Source: Limnochordaceae bacterium (lineage in GTDB: Bacteria; Bacillota; Limnochordia; Limnochordales; Geochordaceae). Taken from it: DNA of 64,000 nucleotides. Location: positions 248,001 through 312,000 of the forward strand of contig JADBKR010000007.1 of the NCBI GenBank assembly GCA_014896295.1, in the 5' to 3' direction. The notes below the pieces were generated by a model. The model had not been told where the DNA came from, ran no database searches, and saw only the letters and a list, made by a program, of their open reading frames with translations. Positions 18,110 to 26,651 of the stretch are shown piece by piece; position 1 is the stretch's first letter; every line of letters begins with the position of its first letter. The position numbers and the translations under genes are program-made.

Positions 18110-18610
18110 TCAGATTTCCCGGGCGCCCAGGCCCAGGGTGCTGACCAGGACCCGGCCGGTCTCCACGAAGAGCCGGATGCTCCGGCCCCGGTGGCCCCCC
18201 ACGTCCTCCCCGGCGATGGGGATGGCCAGCCGCGCGAGCGCCTCGCGCACCGCCTGCACGTTGCGGCGGCCGACGTCGAGCCCCGCTCCCTCGCTGCGCA
18301 AGAAGAGCTGGGCCCCGCCGGCGATGCGAGCCACCAGGCGGCGGCGGACGGCCCCCGCCTCTTCCATCCGCCGCACGAGGGCATCGACCCCGGTATCGGC
18401 GAAGCGGGCCGGCGGCTCCCCCTGCAGGTGGCCGTTGGGGCTGGAGGGCAGGAAGACGTGTGCGAGCCCGGCCACCCGGGTCGAGGGGTCGTAGAGGGCC
18501 ACGCCCACGCAGGATCCCAGACCGAGCGCCATCAGCACGCCGGTGAAGCGGGCCACCTCGATCTCGCCGATGCGCACGATGAGCCCGAGCGAGCCGGCAA
18601 CGTCCGTCAC
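18110..18610 (-). CDS. cheD: Chemoreceptor glutamine deamidase CheD
   Basis: A 166-residue deamidase that converts receptor glutamines to glutamates and, in Bacillus-type chemotaxis, exchanges partners with CheC. Catalytic cysteine in LGLGSCVGVALYD (about residues 29-41) and histidine in GLAHVFLPS are present, followed by KNI-like VGRRNVQAVREAL. Overlaps the end of cheC by 4 bases (start ATGA), so the two interacting proteins are translationally coupled. The presence of the CheC/CheD pair marks the adaptation system as Bacillus/Thermotoga-like rather than enteric. Confidence 0.93.
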   Translation of the reverse strand: MTDVAGSLGLIVRIGEIEVARFTGVLMALGLGSCVGVALYDPSTRVAGLAHVFLPSSPNGHLQGEPPARFADTGVDALVRRMEEAGAVRRRLVARIAGGAQLFLRSEGAGLDVGRRNVQAVREALARLAIPIAGEDVGGHRGRSIRLFVETGRVLVSTLGLGAREI

Positions 18611-19284
18611 GAAGATTCCTCGCCCGTCACGCCGAGGGCGTCGAGGAGACGAGTCAGGTGCCCCTCGGCGGGGAGGAAGATCATCTCGCCTCCGACGCTG
18701 GCCCCTTCAGTCTCGAAGTGGGTGTCGATGGTGAGCACCTGGTCGTCGGTCGGCGGGGACTCCGCCAGGATCGAGGCAATGAGGGCGTACACCATGTCGG
18801 TCGCCACCGAAGGGACCGACGGCACCAGCTTCAGCCCGGTGATCTCGCTCATCGCGTTGAGGTACGCGCTCACCACGATGTTGCCGACCTCCATGAGCGC
18901 CGACGCCGCCATGTCGCCAGGGGTGCGCTCGCCCATGGGGACGTCCTCGCGAATGGTCGCCGAAGCGCCTGGGAGATCCTCGGGCAGAATGGCCAGCAGC
19001 AGCGACCGAGCCGCAGCCTCCGGGATCACCAGCGCCATGGACCCCTTCAGGTCGCCGTCCAGGCGCACGTATACCGCCGCGGCCAGTTCGTCGGCAGGGC
19101 CCACGCGCTCGGGGAGGTGGGCCAGCGGCACGACCTCCACCCTCGGGGAGCTCATGCGGACGAGCCGATCCCCCAGCATCTGGGAGAGCGCGGTCGTCGC
19201 ACCCCCTGCCCCGATGGTGCCGAGCTCCGCCAGCGCATCCTTTTCAAGGTCCGATAACCCACCCCCGGATGATCGCTGCGACAA
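18607..19284 (-). CDS. cheC: CheY-P phosphatase CheC
   Basis: A 225-residue phosphatase and CheD partner. Two CheC active-site helices are visible: the LSDLEKDALAELGTIGAGGA region (about residues 10-29) and DMAASALMEVGNIVVSAYLNA (about residues 123-143), carrying the Glu and Asn of the D/S-x3-E-x2-N-x22-P pattern in the second. In the first helix Ala-Gly replaces the usual asparagine position (GTIGAGGA rather than GNIGxGNA), so one of the two catalytic sites may be inactive. Encoded between cheY and cheD. It lowers CheY-phosphate away from the motor, complementing FliY. Confidence 0.88.
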   Translation of the reverse strand: MSQRSSGGGLSDLEKDALAELGTIGAGGATTALSQMLGDRLVRMSSPRVEVVPLAHLPERVGPADELAAAVYVRLDGDLKGSMALVIPEAAARSLLLAILPEDLPGASATIREDVPMGERTPGDMAASALMEVGNIVVSAYLNAMSEITGLKLVPSVPSVATDMVYALIASILAESPPTDDQVLTIDTHFETEGASVGGEMIFLPAEGHLTRLLDALGVTGEESS

Positions 19285-19293
19285 GAGCCCTGC

Positions 19294-19659
19294 TTACCCC
19301 CCTACCTTCTGGATGGCTTCCAGGACCCGTTGCGGCTGGAACGGTTTGACCAGGAAGTCCTTGGCGCCCGCGTTGAGCGCCTCGATGACCATCGGCTTCT
19401 GGCCCATCGCGCTGCACACGATGATGCGAGCCTGGGGATCGATCTCCATAATCTTACGGATGGCGGTGATGCCGTCCATCTTGGGCATGGTGATGTCCAT
19501 GGTCACCACGTCGGGCTTGAGCTCGACGTACTTTTGCACCGCGTCCATGCCGTCCTCGGCCTCGCCGACCACCTCGAATCCGTTGCTCTCCAGCACCCGC
19601 CGTAGCGTCACCCGCATGAAGGCGGTGTCGTCGGTAATCAAAATCCGCTTGGCACCCAC
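19294..19659 (-). CDS. cheY: Chemotaxis response regulator CheY
   Basis: A 121-residue single receiver domain that carries the signal from CheA to the flagellar switch. Acidic pair in ILITDDTAF (residues 10-11), phosphoacceptor Asp55 in VVTMDITMPKMDG, the switch Ser in IVCSAMGQ and the conserved Lys in DFLVKPF. The GTG at 19659 is preferred: GAGGAGGG lies just upstream, whereas a GTG at 19704 has no site and lies inside cheA. The gap to cheA is 32 bases. Its targets FliM and FliY are encoded in the same run. Confidence 0.95.
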   Translation of the reverse strand: MGAKRILITDDTAFMRVTLRRVLESNGFEVVGEAEDGMDAVQKYVELKPDVVTMDITMPKMDGITAIRKIMEIDPQARIIVCSAMGQKPMVIEALNAGAKDFLVKPFQPQRVLEAIQKVGG

Positions 19660-19691
19660 CGGAAGCCTGCCCTCCTCGTCCGCACGCGCAT

Positions 19692-21683
19692 TTACACCAG
19701 CCACAGCGGGTCCAGGATGAGGGCAATGCGGCCGCTTCCCAGGATGGCCGCGCCCGCCACTCCCGGCACCTTCAGGTAGCCGCCCAGCGAACGGATCACC
19801 AGATCCTGCAAGCCCACCACCCGCGGCAGCAAGAGCGCCACGTAGCGGCTGCCGGTGCTGAGCACGACCGCCAGCCTACTCTTCTTATCGTCATCGGATG
19901 GGGCCAAATCCAACTTCTCCTGGAGGGAGACCAGCGGCACCAGCCGATCCCGGTAGCGCAAGACCCGCTGCCCGCGCACCGTCTCCGTGTGGGAGTCGTC
20001 GACGCTCTCGATGCTCTGGACCGCCTCGCTGGGAAGCCCCAAGAGCTGGCCGCCGGCCTCCACCAGGAGGGCCCGGATGATGGCCAGCGTCAGCGGCAGC
20101 CGCACGATGCAGCGGGTGCCGTACCCGCGCCGGGTCTCGACCACCAGCCGCCCTCCCAGCGACTCGATGACCGCCTTGGCCGCGTCCATCCCGACGCCCC
20201 TGCCGGAGACGTCCGTCACCTGCTTGGCCGTGCTGAAGCCGGGCTCGAAGATGAGCTGGATGAGCTGCTCGGCCGGCATGGAGGCCGCCTCCTGGGCGGA
20301 AAGCCGGCCAGAGTCGATGGCCTTGCGCCGGATGCGTTCCACGTCGATGCCGGCTCCGTCGTCCTCCAGCTCCACGATCACGCCGTTACCCTCGTGCCGG
20401 GCCGAAAGGCGGATCCTCCCCGAAGCCGGCTTCCCGGCCTTGCGGCGCTCCTCGGGCGGTTCGATGCCGTGGTCCACCGCGTTGCGGATGAGGTGGAGCA
20501 GCGGCTCCCCGATGGCATTGACGATGGAGCGGTCGAGCTCCGTCTCTTCTCCCTCGACGATGAACTCCACCTGCTTGCCCAGAGCTCGGGCCAGGTCTCG
20601 CACCGAGCGAGGGAACCGGCTGAACACCTGGCGAAGCGGCACCATCCGCAGCCTCATGACGGCGTGCTGCAAGTCGGCCGTCACCCGGCCCAGCTTGTCC
20701 ACGTGCGATTCCTCGGGCATCTGGCGCTGCTGGTAACGATCCTCGATCTGGCTCGCGCTCACGACCAGTTCGCCGACGAGCTCGACGAGCGCGTCGAGCC
20801 GCGCGGTCTCCACGCGCACCGTCGACTCCGGGGACAAAGCAGCGCCCGGCGACTTGGTCAGCCGGATCGCAGAGGACGCGCTGCCGTTGGTCGACGCCGA
20901 CACCTCGGTCACCACGGCCGCCCGCACTTCGCTCACGCCCAGCGCGGCCGCCTCGACGCGCGAGCGCGGCTCGTGGGTGGCCAGCAGCACGACGAACCGG
21001 TCGTCGAACTGTTCTGCCTCCAGCGCCTGGCGTGGCGGCTGCGTGGACACGATCGGGCCGAACGCCTCGAGCGCCCGCAGCACCGTGTAGGCCCGCGGGC
21101 CTTTCCACGAGCAGTGGGGATCCAGCCTGACCTCGACGGAGTACAACGTCGTGCCCGCCGGGACGGCGGTGTGGCCTACCTCCGCGGCCGCCCGGGCCGG
21201 CTGCGCGACGGCGACGGCCGCTCCTCGAGATCCCTGCCCGGCGGTCACCGGGGCCGCAGAAGACGGCACCGCGGTGCCCCCTGACCGGCTCGCCTGCCGC
21301 AGCGCCTGCGTGAGCGCCTGCCAGGAGGGATCGGGAGCGTCGAGGTTGCCCCCGCTCGCCACGGTCTCGACCATCGTCTCGAGCGCCGAAGCGGCCGAGA
21401 AGAGCAGGTCGAAGGTCTCCTCGGGCGGGCGCGCCGACGGAGCCGACCGCAGCTCGTCAAAGACGGATTCCAGGGCGTGGGAGAGCTCGACCATCGGCTC
21501 GTACCCCATCGTGCCCGCCATGCCCTTGATGGTGTGCACGGCCCGGAAGATCTCCTGCAGCACCGACGGGTCGTCGGCCGAGCCCCCTTCGTACTGCAGC
21601 AACCCTTCGTTGAGGGCTTGCACGCGCTCTCTCGCCTCGTCGACGAAGAGCGCCCGCATCTCCTCGGAGTTTTCGGCCGCCAT
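19692..21683 (-). CDS. cheA: Chemotaxis histidine kinase CheA
   Basis: A 663-residue cytoplasmic kinase with the full CheA domain order: HPt with the phosphorylated histidine in RAVHTIKGMAGT (about residue 50), a P2-like linker region (about 140-270), the dimerisation domain, HATPase_c with the N-box LLHLIRNAVDHGIE and G-boxes DDGAGID and GRGVGMDAAK, then a C-terminal CheW-like domain from about residue 540. The ATG at 21683 (MAAENSEEM) is the natural start; the open frame before it overlaps fliY and has no family similarity. CheY follows it and fliY precedes it by 7 bases. Confidence 0.95.
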   Translation of the reverse strand: MAAENSEEMRALFVDEARERVQALNEGLLQYEGGSADDPSVLQEIFRAVHTIKGMAGTMGYEPMVELSHALESVFDELRSAPSARPPEETFDLLFSAASALETMVETVASGGNLDAPDPSWQALTQALRQASRSGGTAVPSSAAPVTAGQGSRGAAVAVAQPARAAAEVGHTAVPAGTTLYSVEVRLDPHCSWKGPRAYTVLRALEAFGPIVSTQPPRQALEAEQFDDRFVVLLATHEPRSRVEAAALGVSEVRAAVVTEVSASTNGSASSAIRLTKSPGAALSPESTVRVETARLDALVELVGELVVSASQIEDRYQQRQMPEESHVDKLGRVTADLQHAVMRLRMVPLRQVFSRFPRSVRDLARALGKQVEFIVEGEETELDRSIVNAIGEPLLHLIRNAVDHGIEPPEERRKAGKPASGRIRLSARHEGNGVIVELEDDGAGIDVERIRRKAIDSGRLSAQEAASMPAEQLIQLIFEPGFSTAKQVTDVSGRGVGMDAAKAVIESLGGRLVVETRRGYGTRCIVRLPLTLAIIRALLVEAGGQLLGLPSEAVQSIESVDDSHTETVRGQRVLRYRDRLVPLVSLQEKLDLAPSDDDKKSRLAVVLSTGSRYVALLLPRVVGLQDLVIRSLGGYLKVPGVAGAAILGSGRIALILDPLWLV

Positions 21684-21690
21684 CGTCCGT

Positions 21691-22770
21691 TCAGGCCCCT
21701 CCCTGTGCGGTGTCGGGACGCACCAGCTCGGTGATGCGCACGCCGAAGCGCTCGCGTACCACGACCACCTCGCCGCGGGCCACCAGCGTGCCCGAGACGA
21801 GCACATCGACCGGCTGCCCCTCGGTGGCGTCCAGCGGGACGACGGCGCCCCGTGTAAGGCCCAATACCTCGTACAGGGAGAGACTGGCCTGGCCGAGCCG
21901 GACAGTGACCGGAACGGTCACCCGGCGGAGCACGTCGAAGGAGATGCGGTCCGGGTCCTCCTCGGGCACGCCTGCGGCCGGGCGAAGCGGCTCTCCCAGC
22001 GCCTGCGCCCGCCATGGGGTCGCGTCCTCCTGCGCCGCCTTGCGGGTAGGGCCCGCCGGAGCCGCCGCCGAAACCGGAGCCGGGGCGGCAGGAGCCGCGG
22101 GCCGGGCGTCCCTGGCCGGCTGAGCAGCCGGGGCCGCCGTGGCCGACGGGGCCTCTTTGGTGCTCAGGTACTCCCCGACCAGCTGCCGCACGAATGTCCC
22201 GGGAAACAGCTGGATCACCCGGGTCTCGATGGCGCCCACCGCGTCGTCCTCGATGTCCACCGGGAAGGTCACCCGTACGAGCCGCAGCCCCGGCTCGCCG
22301 TTGGGCAGCAGGGAAGCGGCATCCGGAGAGAGCGGCCGCAGGAGGGTCGCCGGCGGGCTGATCTCGATGCGCCGCTCGAGCAACTCCGACAGCGCCGTGG
22401 CCGCCGCCCCGACCATCTGGTTGACCGCCTCGGAGATGGCGCTCAGCCGCAGCTCGTCGAGCGGGGCGGCCACCGGCTGCTCTTCCCCCATCATCAAAGA
22501 GGCCATGCGGCTTGCGTCGTCGGGGCTCAGGAGCAGCAGGTTGCTGCCCAGCACGCCCGACAGGTACTGCACCCGGACCACGACCATCGGTTCCGGCGGT
22601 CCGACCGTGAGATCGTCCCAGGTGACGGCCTCCAGTTCGGGCTTGCCCAGGTGCGTGGTCCGCAACACGAGGTCGGACAGCGCGTCCACGGAGGCTCGCA
22701 TGGCGTGGCATACGACGGTTTCGAGCGCCTCGCGTTCTTCGTTCGTGAGGTCGAGTTCAGCGGGAGGCAT
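21691..22770 (-). CDS. fliY: Flagellar switch phosphatase FliY (CheC plus FliN domains)
   Basis: A 359-residue flagellar motor switch protein. The N-terminal two thirds resemble CheC-type phosphatase repeats (LSAISEAVNQMVGAAATALS near residues 110-130). A Pro/Ala-rich linker (about 210-250) connects to a C-terminal SpoA/FliN domain (VLRRVTVPVTVRLGQASLSL onwards, about 280-350). In Bacillus-type motors FliY both builds the C-ring and dephosphorylates CheY. The first phosphatase helix is poorly conserved. It overlaps fliM by 14 bases. No separate fliN is visible in the window. Confidence 0.92.
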   Translation of the reverse strand: MPPAELDLTNEEREALETVVCHAMRASVDALSDLVLRTTHLGKPELEAVTWDDLTVGPPEPMVVVRVQYLSGVLGSNLLLLSPDDASRMASLMMGEEQPVAAPLDELRLSAISEAVNQMVGAAATALSELLERRIEISPPATLLRPLSPDAASLLPNGEPGLRLVRVTFPVDIEDDAVGAIETRVIQLFPGTFVRQLVGEYLSTKEAPSATAAPAAQPARDARPAAPAAPAPVSAAAPAGPTRKAAQEDATPWRAQALGEPLRPAAGVPEEDPDRISFDVLRRVTVPVTVRLGQASLSLYEVLGLTRGAVVPLDATEGQPVDVLVSGTLVARGEVVVVRERFGVRITELVRPDTAQGGA

Positions 22771-23842
22771 CGTCGTCTCGTGCTCCTTCTCCTGGTTGTG
22801 CCGGTTCGGCTGCCTCGGGGTTGTCCAGGTCGAATGGTTCGGATGCCTCTCGGGCGGGCCCCGTCAACTGGACGGCCAGCCGCTCGCCGACCCGCCCGAC
22901 GAAGCCGCTGAACTTGGGCCGGTCTGCCACGTACAGGTGCACCTCGTCGTGGATTCCGGTGTCCAGTACCAATACGTCGCCCACCCGCAGGTCCAGCAAC
23001 TCTCGGATCTCCAGATCGACCTTCCCCAGCACCGCCTGCAGGGGCACCTTGGTGTCCCGGAGCAGCTGCTCGAGGCGCTCCCGGTCGCGGGCCTGCGGCT
23101 TACCCTGCGCCCGCAGCAAATACTCGTTGGACAGCTTGGGCAACAACGGCTCGAGAGCCGAGTACGGCAAGCACAAATTGATGGAGTCGGTCATCTGGTC
23201 GATCTGGACCTCGAGCGCGATCCAGAGCACGGTGTCCTGGTCGAGGACCAAATTGACGTAGGTCGGGTTGGTCTCCAGGTCCCGGATGGTCATCGGCATC
23301 GCCTGCAGCGTCGCCCACGCCTGGCGATAGGCGTCCGCCACGACCCCCATCACTTGCCGGCGCAGCACGTGGAGCTCGATGTCGGTCGGCTCCCGGCCGC
23401 TCACCGAGGGCGACGACCCCGAGCCTCCTGCCAGCCGCTCGTAGATCCCCAGGGCCATCTCCAGGCTGAGCTGCAGCACCACCCGGTCGCCGCTCTGCCC
23501 GAAGTCGAGTACCCCGAGCAACGACGGGTTGGGCACCGACCGGATGAACTCCCCGTACGTGAGCTGCTGTACCGACACCACCCGGGCCGAGAGGTCCGTG
23601 CGCAGCCGAGCGCCCAGCAGGATGCCCAGCAGCCGGCCGAACTGCTGGTGGATGCGCTCCACCGAGCGCAGCTGATCCCGGGAGAACTTGGAAGGCCTGC
23701 GGAAGTCGTAAGGCACCGCGCCCCCCGCGGAAGACGCCGGGAGGGTGCGGGCCACCTCCGCTTCGGCAGCGCCTTGCTCCGAGGCGAGATCCCGGATCAG
23801 CTCGTCGATTTCATGCTGGCTCAGGATCCGTTCGGCTGGCAT
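22757..23842 (-). CDS. fliM: Flagellar motor switch protein FliM
   Basis: A 361-residue C-ring protein that binds CheY-phosphate. The N-terminal CheY-binding peptide is recognisable (ILSQHEIDELI, residues 6-16, matching LSQ-x-EIDxLL). The FliM middle domain carries LGVLDFG and the GGSG-containing switch loop, and the C-terminal SpoA domain begins near residue 250. An ATG at 23842 follows GGAGGTGTCCC. It overlaps cheW by 32 bases upstream and fliY by 14 bases downstream. Length is slightly above the usual 330 residues because of a charged tail. Confidence 0.95.
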   Translation of the reverse strand: MPAERILSQHEIDELIRDLASEQGAAEAEVARTLPASSAGGAVPYDFRRPSKFSRDQLRSVERIHQQFGRLLGILLGARLRTDLSARVVSVQQLTYGEFIRSVPNPSLLGVLDFGQSGDRVVLQLSLEMALGIYERLAGGSGSSPSVSGREPTDIELHVLRRQVMGVVADAYRQAWATLQAMPMTIRDLETNPTYVNLVLDQDTVLWIALEVQIDQMTDSINLCLPYSALEPLLPKLSNEYLLRAQGKPQARDRERLEQLLRDTKVPLQAVLGKVDLEIRELLDLRVGDVLVLDTGIHDEVHLYVADRPKFSGFVGRVGERLAVQLTGPAREASEPFDLDNPEAAEPAQPGEGARDDDASR

Positions 23843-24431
23843 GGGACACCTCCGCGGCAGGCCGTGGCCCTTCCTGGGACGCCTGCGTGGCGACGTCCCC
23901 CTCCTGGTCGCCGTCTTCGATCCGGGCCTGGACCTGGTCGAGGGCTTTGACCTCGCTCGCCTTGAGCAGCTTCTCGAGATCGAGGAGGATGACCAGGCGC
24001 CCCTCCAGCTTGGCCACGCCCGAGACGAACGCCGAGTCGATGCCGGCCAGCACGCTGCCTGCCGGCTCGATGGCCCGCTCCTGCACCCTCAGCACCTCGT
24101 TGACCGCGTCCACCACCAGGCCCAGCGCGTGCGGGGAGACGTCCACCACCATGATCCGGGTGCGCCGGGGGTCGCTGGATGCAGGCAAGGCGAACCGCTT
24201 GCGCAGGTCGATCACGGGGATGACGTGGCCTCGCAGGTTGATGACTCCCTCGACGAAGTCGGGCGCTCCGGGGACACGGGTCACGTCCTGGAGCATGATG
24301 ATCTCCCGTACCCAACCGATCTCGACGCCGTACGACTCCGGGCCGAGCTGGAAGACCACCAGCTGGCGCTCCTCGTCCGGCTGCACCTTCTCCTTCGCCC
24401 CTGCTGCCGGCGTGCTCGTGCGGCCCGCCAT
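23811..24431 (-). CDS. cheW: Chemotaxis coupling protein CheW
   Basis: A 206-residue adaptor that joins CheA to chemoreceptors. One CheW domain spans about residues 20-165, with QLVVFQLGPESYGVEIGWVRE, the receptor-contact region TRVPGAPDFVEGVINLRG and the late VSGVAKLEGRLVILLDLEKLL. A hydrophilic C-terminal tail of about 35 residues is extra. The ATG at 24431 (MAGRTST) with AAAGGGTGGG upstream is preferred over a GTG at 24461. It precedes fliM with a 32-base overlap. Confidence 0.93.
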   Translation of the reverse strand: MAGRTSTPAAGAKEKVQPDEERQLVVFQLGPESYGVEIGWVREIIMLQDVTRVPGAPDFVEGVINLRGHVIPVIDLRKRFALPASSDPRRTRIMVVDVSPHALGLVVDAVNEVLRVQERAIEPAGSVLAGIDSAFVSGVAKLEGRLVILLDLEKLLKASEVKALDQVQARIEDGDQEGDVATQASQEGPRPAAEVSHASRTDPEPA

Positions 24432-24574
24432 CGCTAAACCCACCCTTTCGACACTTTCCACAGGATTCCTCGGAAGGCCGAGATTGGCTCCGGACCTCTA
24501 GTTGGCCGGGCCCGTCGTCGTCCCGGGCGCGCTCCGGCGCATCCTCGCATGATGGCGCTGGCGGTTGGCCGGGC

Positions 24575-24781
24575 TCAGGTAGTACCCCCGCCCCGGCCCC
24601 GCCGGACGCTGACCAGGCGATGGCGCCGGAGCACGCCTACCTGCTCGCGCACGTACGAGGGCGCCACGTTGAGCAGCCGCGCCAGCTCCCACGACGGCAT
24701 GGGCCGTGCGTAACTCGCGTCTTGCTGGAGCAGCACCTGGACGATCTCTTCGTGAATCGCCAGAAGCCGGTCGTCCTCCAC
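24575..24781 (-). CDS. Small winged-helix-like protein in the motility run
   Basis: A 68-residue protein I cannot assign to a named family. It has a helix-turn-helix-like pattern (WELARLLNVAPSYVREQVGVLRRHRLV, broken here at natural turns, about residues 31-57), as in MarR/GntR-type winged helices, and a Gly/Arg-rich tail. A GTG start at 24781 with GGGGTGA about 8 bases upstream. It lies in the 400-base gap between fliW and cheW on the same strand. A DNA-binding or RNA-binding role is inferred from the fold pattern only. A longer overlapping open frame in another phase looks like a shadow. Confidence 0.5.
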   Translation of the reverse strand: MEDDRLLAIHEEIVQVLLQQDASYARPMPSWELARLLNVAPSYVREQVGVLRRHRLVSVRRGRGGGTT

Positions 24782-24830
24782 CCTCCATCACCCCGACGAC
24801 CGCCCCGGCGCGCGCCGCCTCGGACTGACG

Positions 24831-25325
24831 TTAGTCGGTCGTCACCAGAGCCGGTTGGGTCTCCTTCTGGCTGGCCATGCGTGCGTCGTGCGGGAAAATG
24901 GGATGCCGGATGGCATACTCGGCGCCGTCGAGAATGACCTGAAGCCCCTGGCGGGTGGAAGGGTTGATCACCAGCGGCGCCTTCAAGTTGGCCGTCGCCT
25001 CCCTGGTGCCGGGCCGGAGCGTCACCAGCGCCAGCACCACGGCGCGATCCACGTCGTTGAGGCCGTCGATGCCGATCTCGGCGAGATGGGAGGCGGGTAC
25101 CCGGGCCACGTACCCCGGGTAGACGTGGCGGGGATCGACGACCACGAAGGCCAGGTCCGGATCCTCGGCCGACTGCAGCACCCAGAAGGGAGAGTCGCCG
25201 CCCGTGCCGTGGGGCAACAGCACGAACCGTCGCCACGAGGGAAACCCGATGAACCCCCGGGGAAAGGTGATGATCCGGGCCGGATCCACCTCGATGACCC
25301 CGAAACGCGTCGTGTTGAGCTCCAA
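24831..25325 (-). CDS. fliW: Flagellar assembly factor FliW
   Basis: A 164-residue protein that binds flagellin and sequesters CsrA, linking flagellin synthesis to filament assembly. Conserved features: RIITFPRGFIGFP (about residues 17-29), FWVLQSAEDPDLAFVVVDP and LVINPSTRQGLQVIL near the end. The TTG at 25325 is preceded by a GGGGTTGGGGAG stretch. It follows flgL by 61 bases, and csrA is two genes upstream, so both members of the regulatory pair are in the same run. The last 15 residues are variable. Confidence 0.95.
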   Translation of the reverse strand: MELNTTRFGVIEVDPARIITFPRGFIGFPSWRRFVLLPHGTGGDSPFWVLQSAEDPDLAFVVVDPRHVYPGYVARVPASHLAEIGIDGLNDVDRAVVLALVTLRPGTREATANLKAPLVINPSTRQGLQVILDGAEYAIRHPIFPHDARMASQKETQPALVTTD

Positions 25326-25386
25326 CTCCCCAACCCCCCATGCCCTGCCTGGCGCCTGGCGGATCGGTGGGGCACCGCCGGGCGGG

Positions 25387-26340
25387 TTACTTCAGGAAAT
25401 CCAACAGGGTCGGCTGGATGATCCGGGCCCCGGAGGCCAGGGCCAGCCGGTAGACGTTCTCCTGCATCTGGAGGTCCATGATGGCCTTGGGCACGTCCAG
25501 GTCCTCGGCCTTGGAGAGCAGATCCTGCAGGTTGACGTCCTGCCCCTGGAGCCGCTGTTGGATGAGCTGGAAGCCCTCCTGCCGCGCCCCGACCCGATCC
25601 AGGGCCTGGAGGACCTGTTCGAGAGCCTTGTCGAGGTTCTCCAGATCCGTACCTGAAAGCCTTGTCACGTCACCTGCTTCGAGGTCGTTTCGGGTATCGA
25701 TCAGAGCCGGGAAAAGACCCTGCGCGAGCGGGACCGCAGGGTTGATAGGCACTTCGTGCCCGAAGGCGAACGCACCTGACACGTTGACCCCGTGCTTAAC
25801 GCCCGCCCCTACCTCGTACGTGAACTCTTTGTCGTTCCCATAAAACCTCACAGCGTCCACAAAACCAGATGTTTCGTCAATCTCGTAAGGTTTGGAAGCC
25901 GGATCTGATGGCGCAAAGACAGTCTTTGTCCCCGCGAAGACATAGCGCCCGTCATGCGACGTGTTCGCTGCCTGGACGATATGGCGGATCAGCTGGTCCA
26001 TCTTCTCGGCGTAGGCCCTCCGAGCATCGTCCGGAAGGTCGCTGCGCGCGCCGGCGATGGTGATCTCCCGCGCCGAGTGAAGCGCCGAGACGATATCCTG
26101 CAGCGCCGCGTCGGTGGTCTCGAGCCACCCTATGGCTGCGTCGGTGTTCTTGATGTACTGCTGGTTGTCGAGCACCGCCGTGTGCAGCCGCATGGCGGTG
26201 GTGGCAGAGGCCGGATCGTCGGAGGGGAAGCTGACCCTCTTGCCGCTCGAGAGCTGCTGCTGCAGGCGATCCAGCCGCGCGTAGTTGCGCTGCAAGTTGA
26301 CCAGCACGTGGTCAACCAGGGTTCTGCTGCTGATTCTCAA
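25387..26340 (-). CDS. flgL: Flagellar hook-filament junction protein FlgL
   Basis: A 317-residue exported junction protein related to flagellin. The N-terminal coiled-coil motif ([20 protein letters not shown], residues 15-34, then PSDDPASA) and the C-terminal helix ([19 protein letters not shown], ending near LLDFLK) are typical. The central domain is variable. The start overlaps csrA by 29 bases. It would be secreted by the flagellar type III apparatus; its chaperone FlgN is encoded upstream. Confidence 0.95.
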   Translation of the reverse strand: MRISSRTLVDHVLVNLQRNYARLDRLQQQLSSGKRVSFPSDDPASATTAMRLHTAVLDNQQYIKNTDAAIGWLETTDAALQDIVSALHSAREITIAGARSDLPDDARRAYAEKMDQLIRHIVQAANTSHDGRYVFAGTKTVFAPSDPASKPYEIDETSGFVDAVRFYGNDKEFTYEVGAGVKHGVNVSGAFAFGHEVPINPAVPLAQGLFPALIDTRNDLEAGDVTRLSGTDLENLDKALEQVLQALDRVGARQEGFQLIQQRLQGQDVNLQDLLSKAEDLDVPKAIMDLQMQENVYRLALASGARIIQPTLLDFLK

Positions 26341-26611
26341 GGGGTCGTCTCCCTTCGACCGGCGGAGCGCCCGGCGCGGGCCGCGGCGGCTTGAGCGCCT
26401 CGTCCAGGTCCTCGATCTTGCCGGCTCCGGCCAGGGCCGCCCGGCGGTTCTCCTCCTGGATCTCCCGGTAAACCTCTTCCCGATGCACGGGCACCGAACG
26501 CGGCGCCTCGATGCCCAGCTTCACCTGCTCGCCTCTCACCTCGACGACGAGGATCCGGATGTCGTCGCCGATCATGATGCTTTCGTCGACCCTCCTGGTC
26601 AGCACCAGCAT
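26312..26611 (-). CDS. csrA: Carbon storage regulator CsrA with extended tail
   Basis: RNA-binding translational repressor. Residues 1-60 are canonical: [18 protein letters not shown], then [26 protein letters not shown]. The total of 99 residues exceeds the usual 60 to 75, because of a charged/proline-rich tail (about residues 62-99) that reaches into flgL. The tail may be real or may reflect a lost stop. Located between flgK (41 bases upstream) and flgL. In Bacillus CsrA represses flagellin translation and is antagonised by FliW; the neighbouring genes support the same circuit here. Confidence 0.95.
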   Translation of the reverse strand: MLVLTRRVDESIMIGDDIRILVVEVRGEQVKLGIEAPRSVPVHREEVYREIQEENRRAALAGAGKIEDLDEALKPPRPAPGAPPVEGRRPLENQQQNPG

Positions 26612-26651
26612 CGCGTCGCCGTCCCTCCCTGGACTGCGGTCTCCGTGGTTC

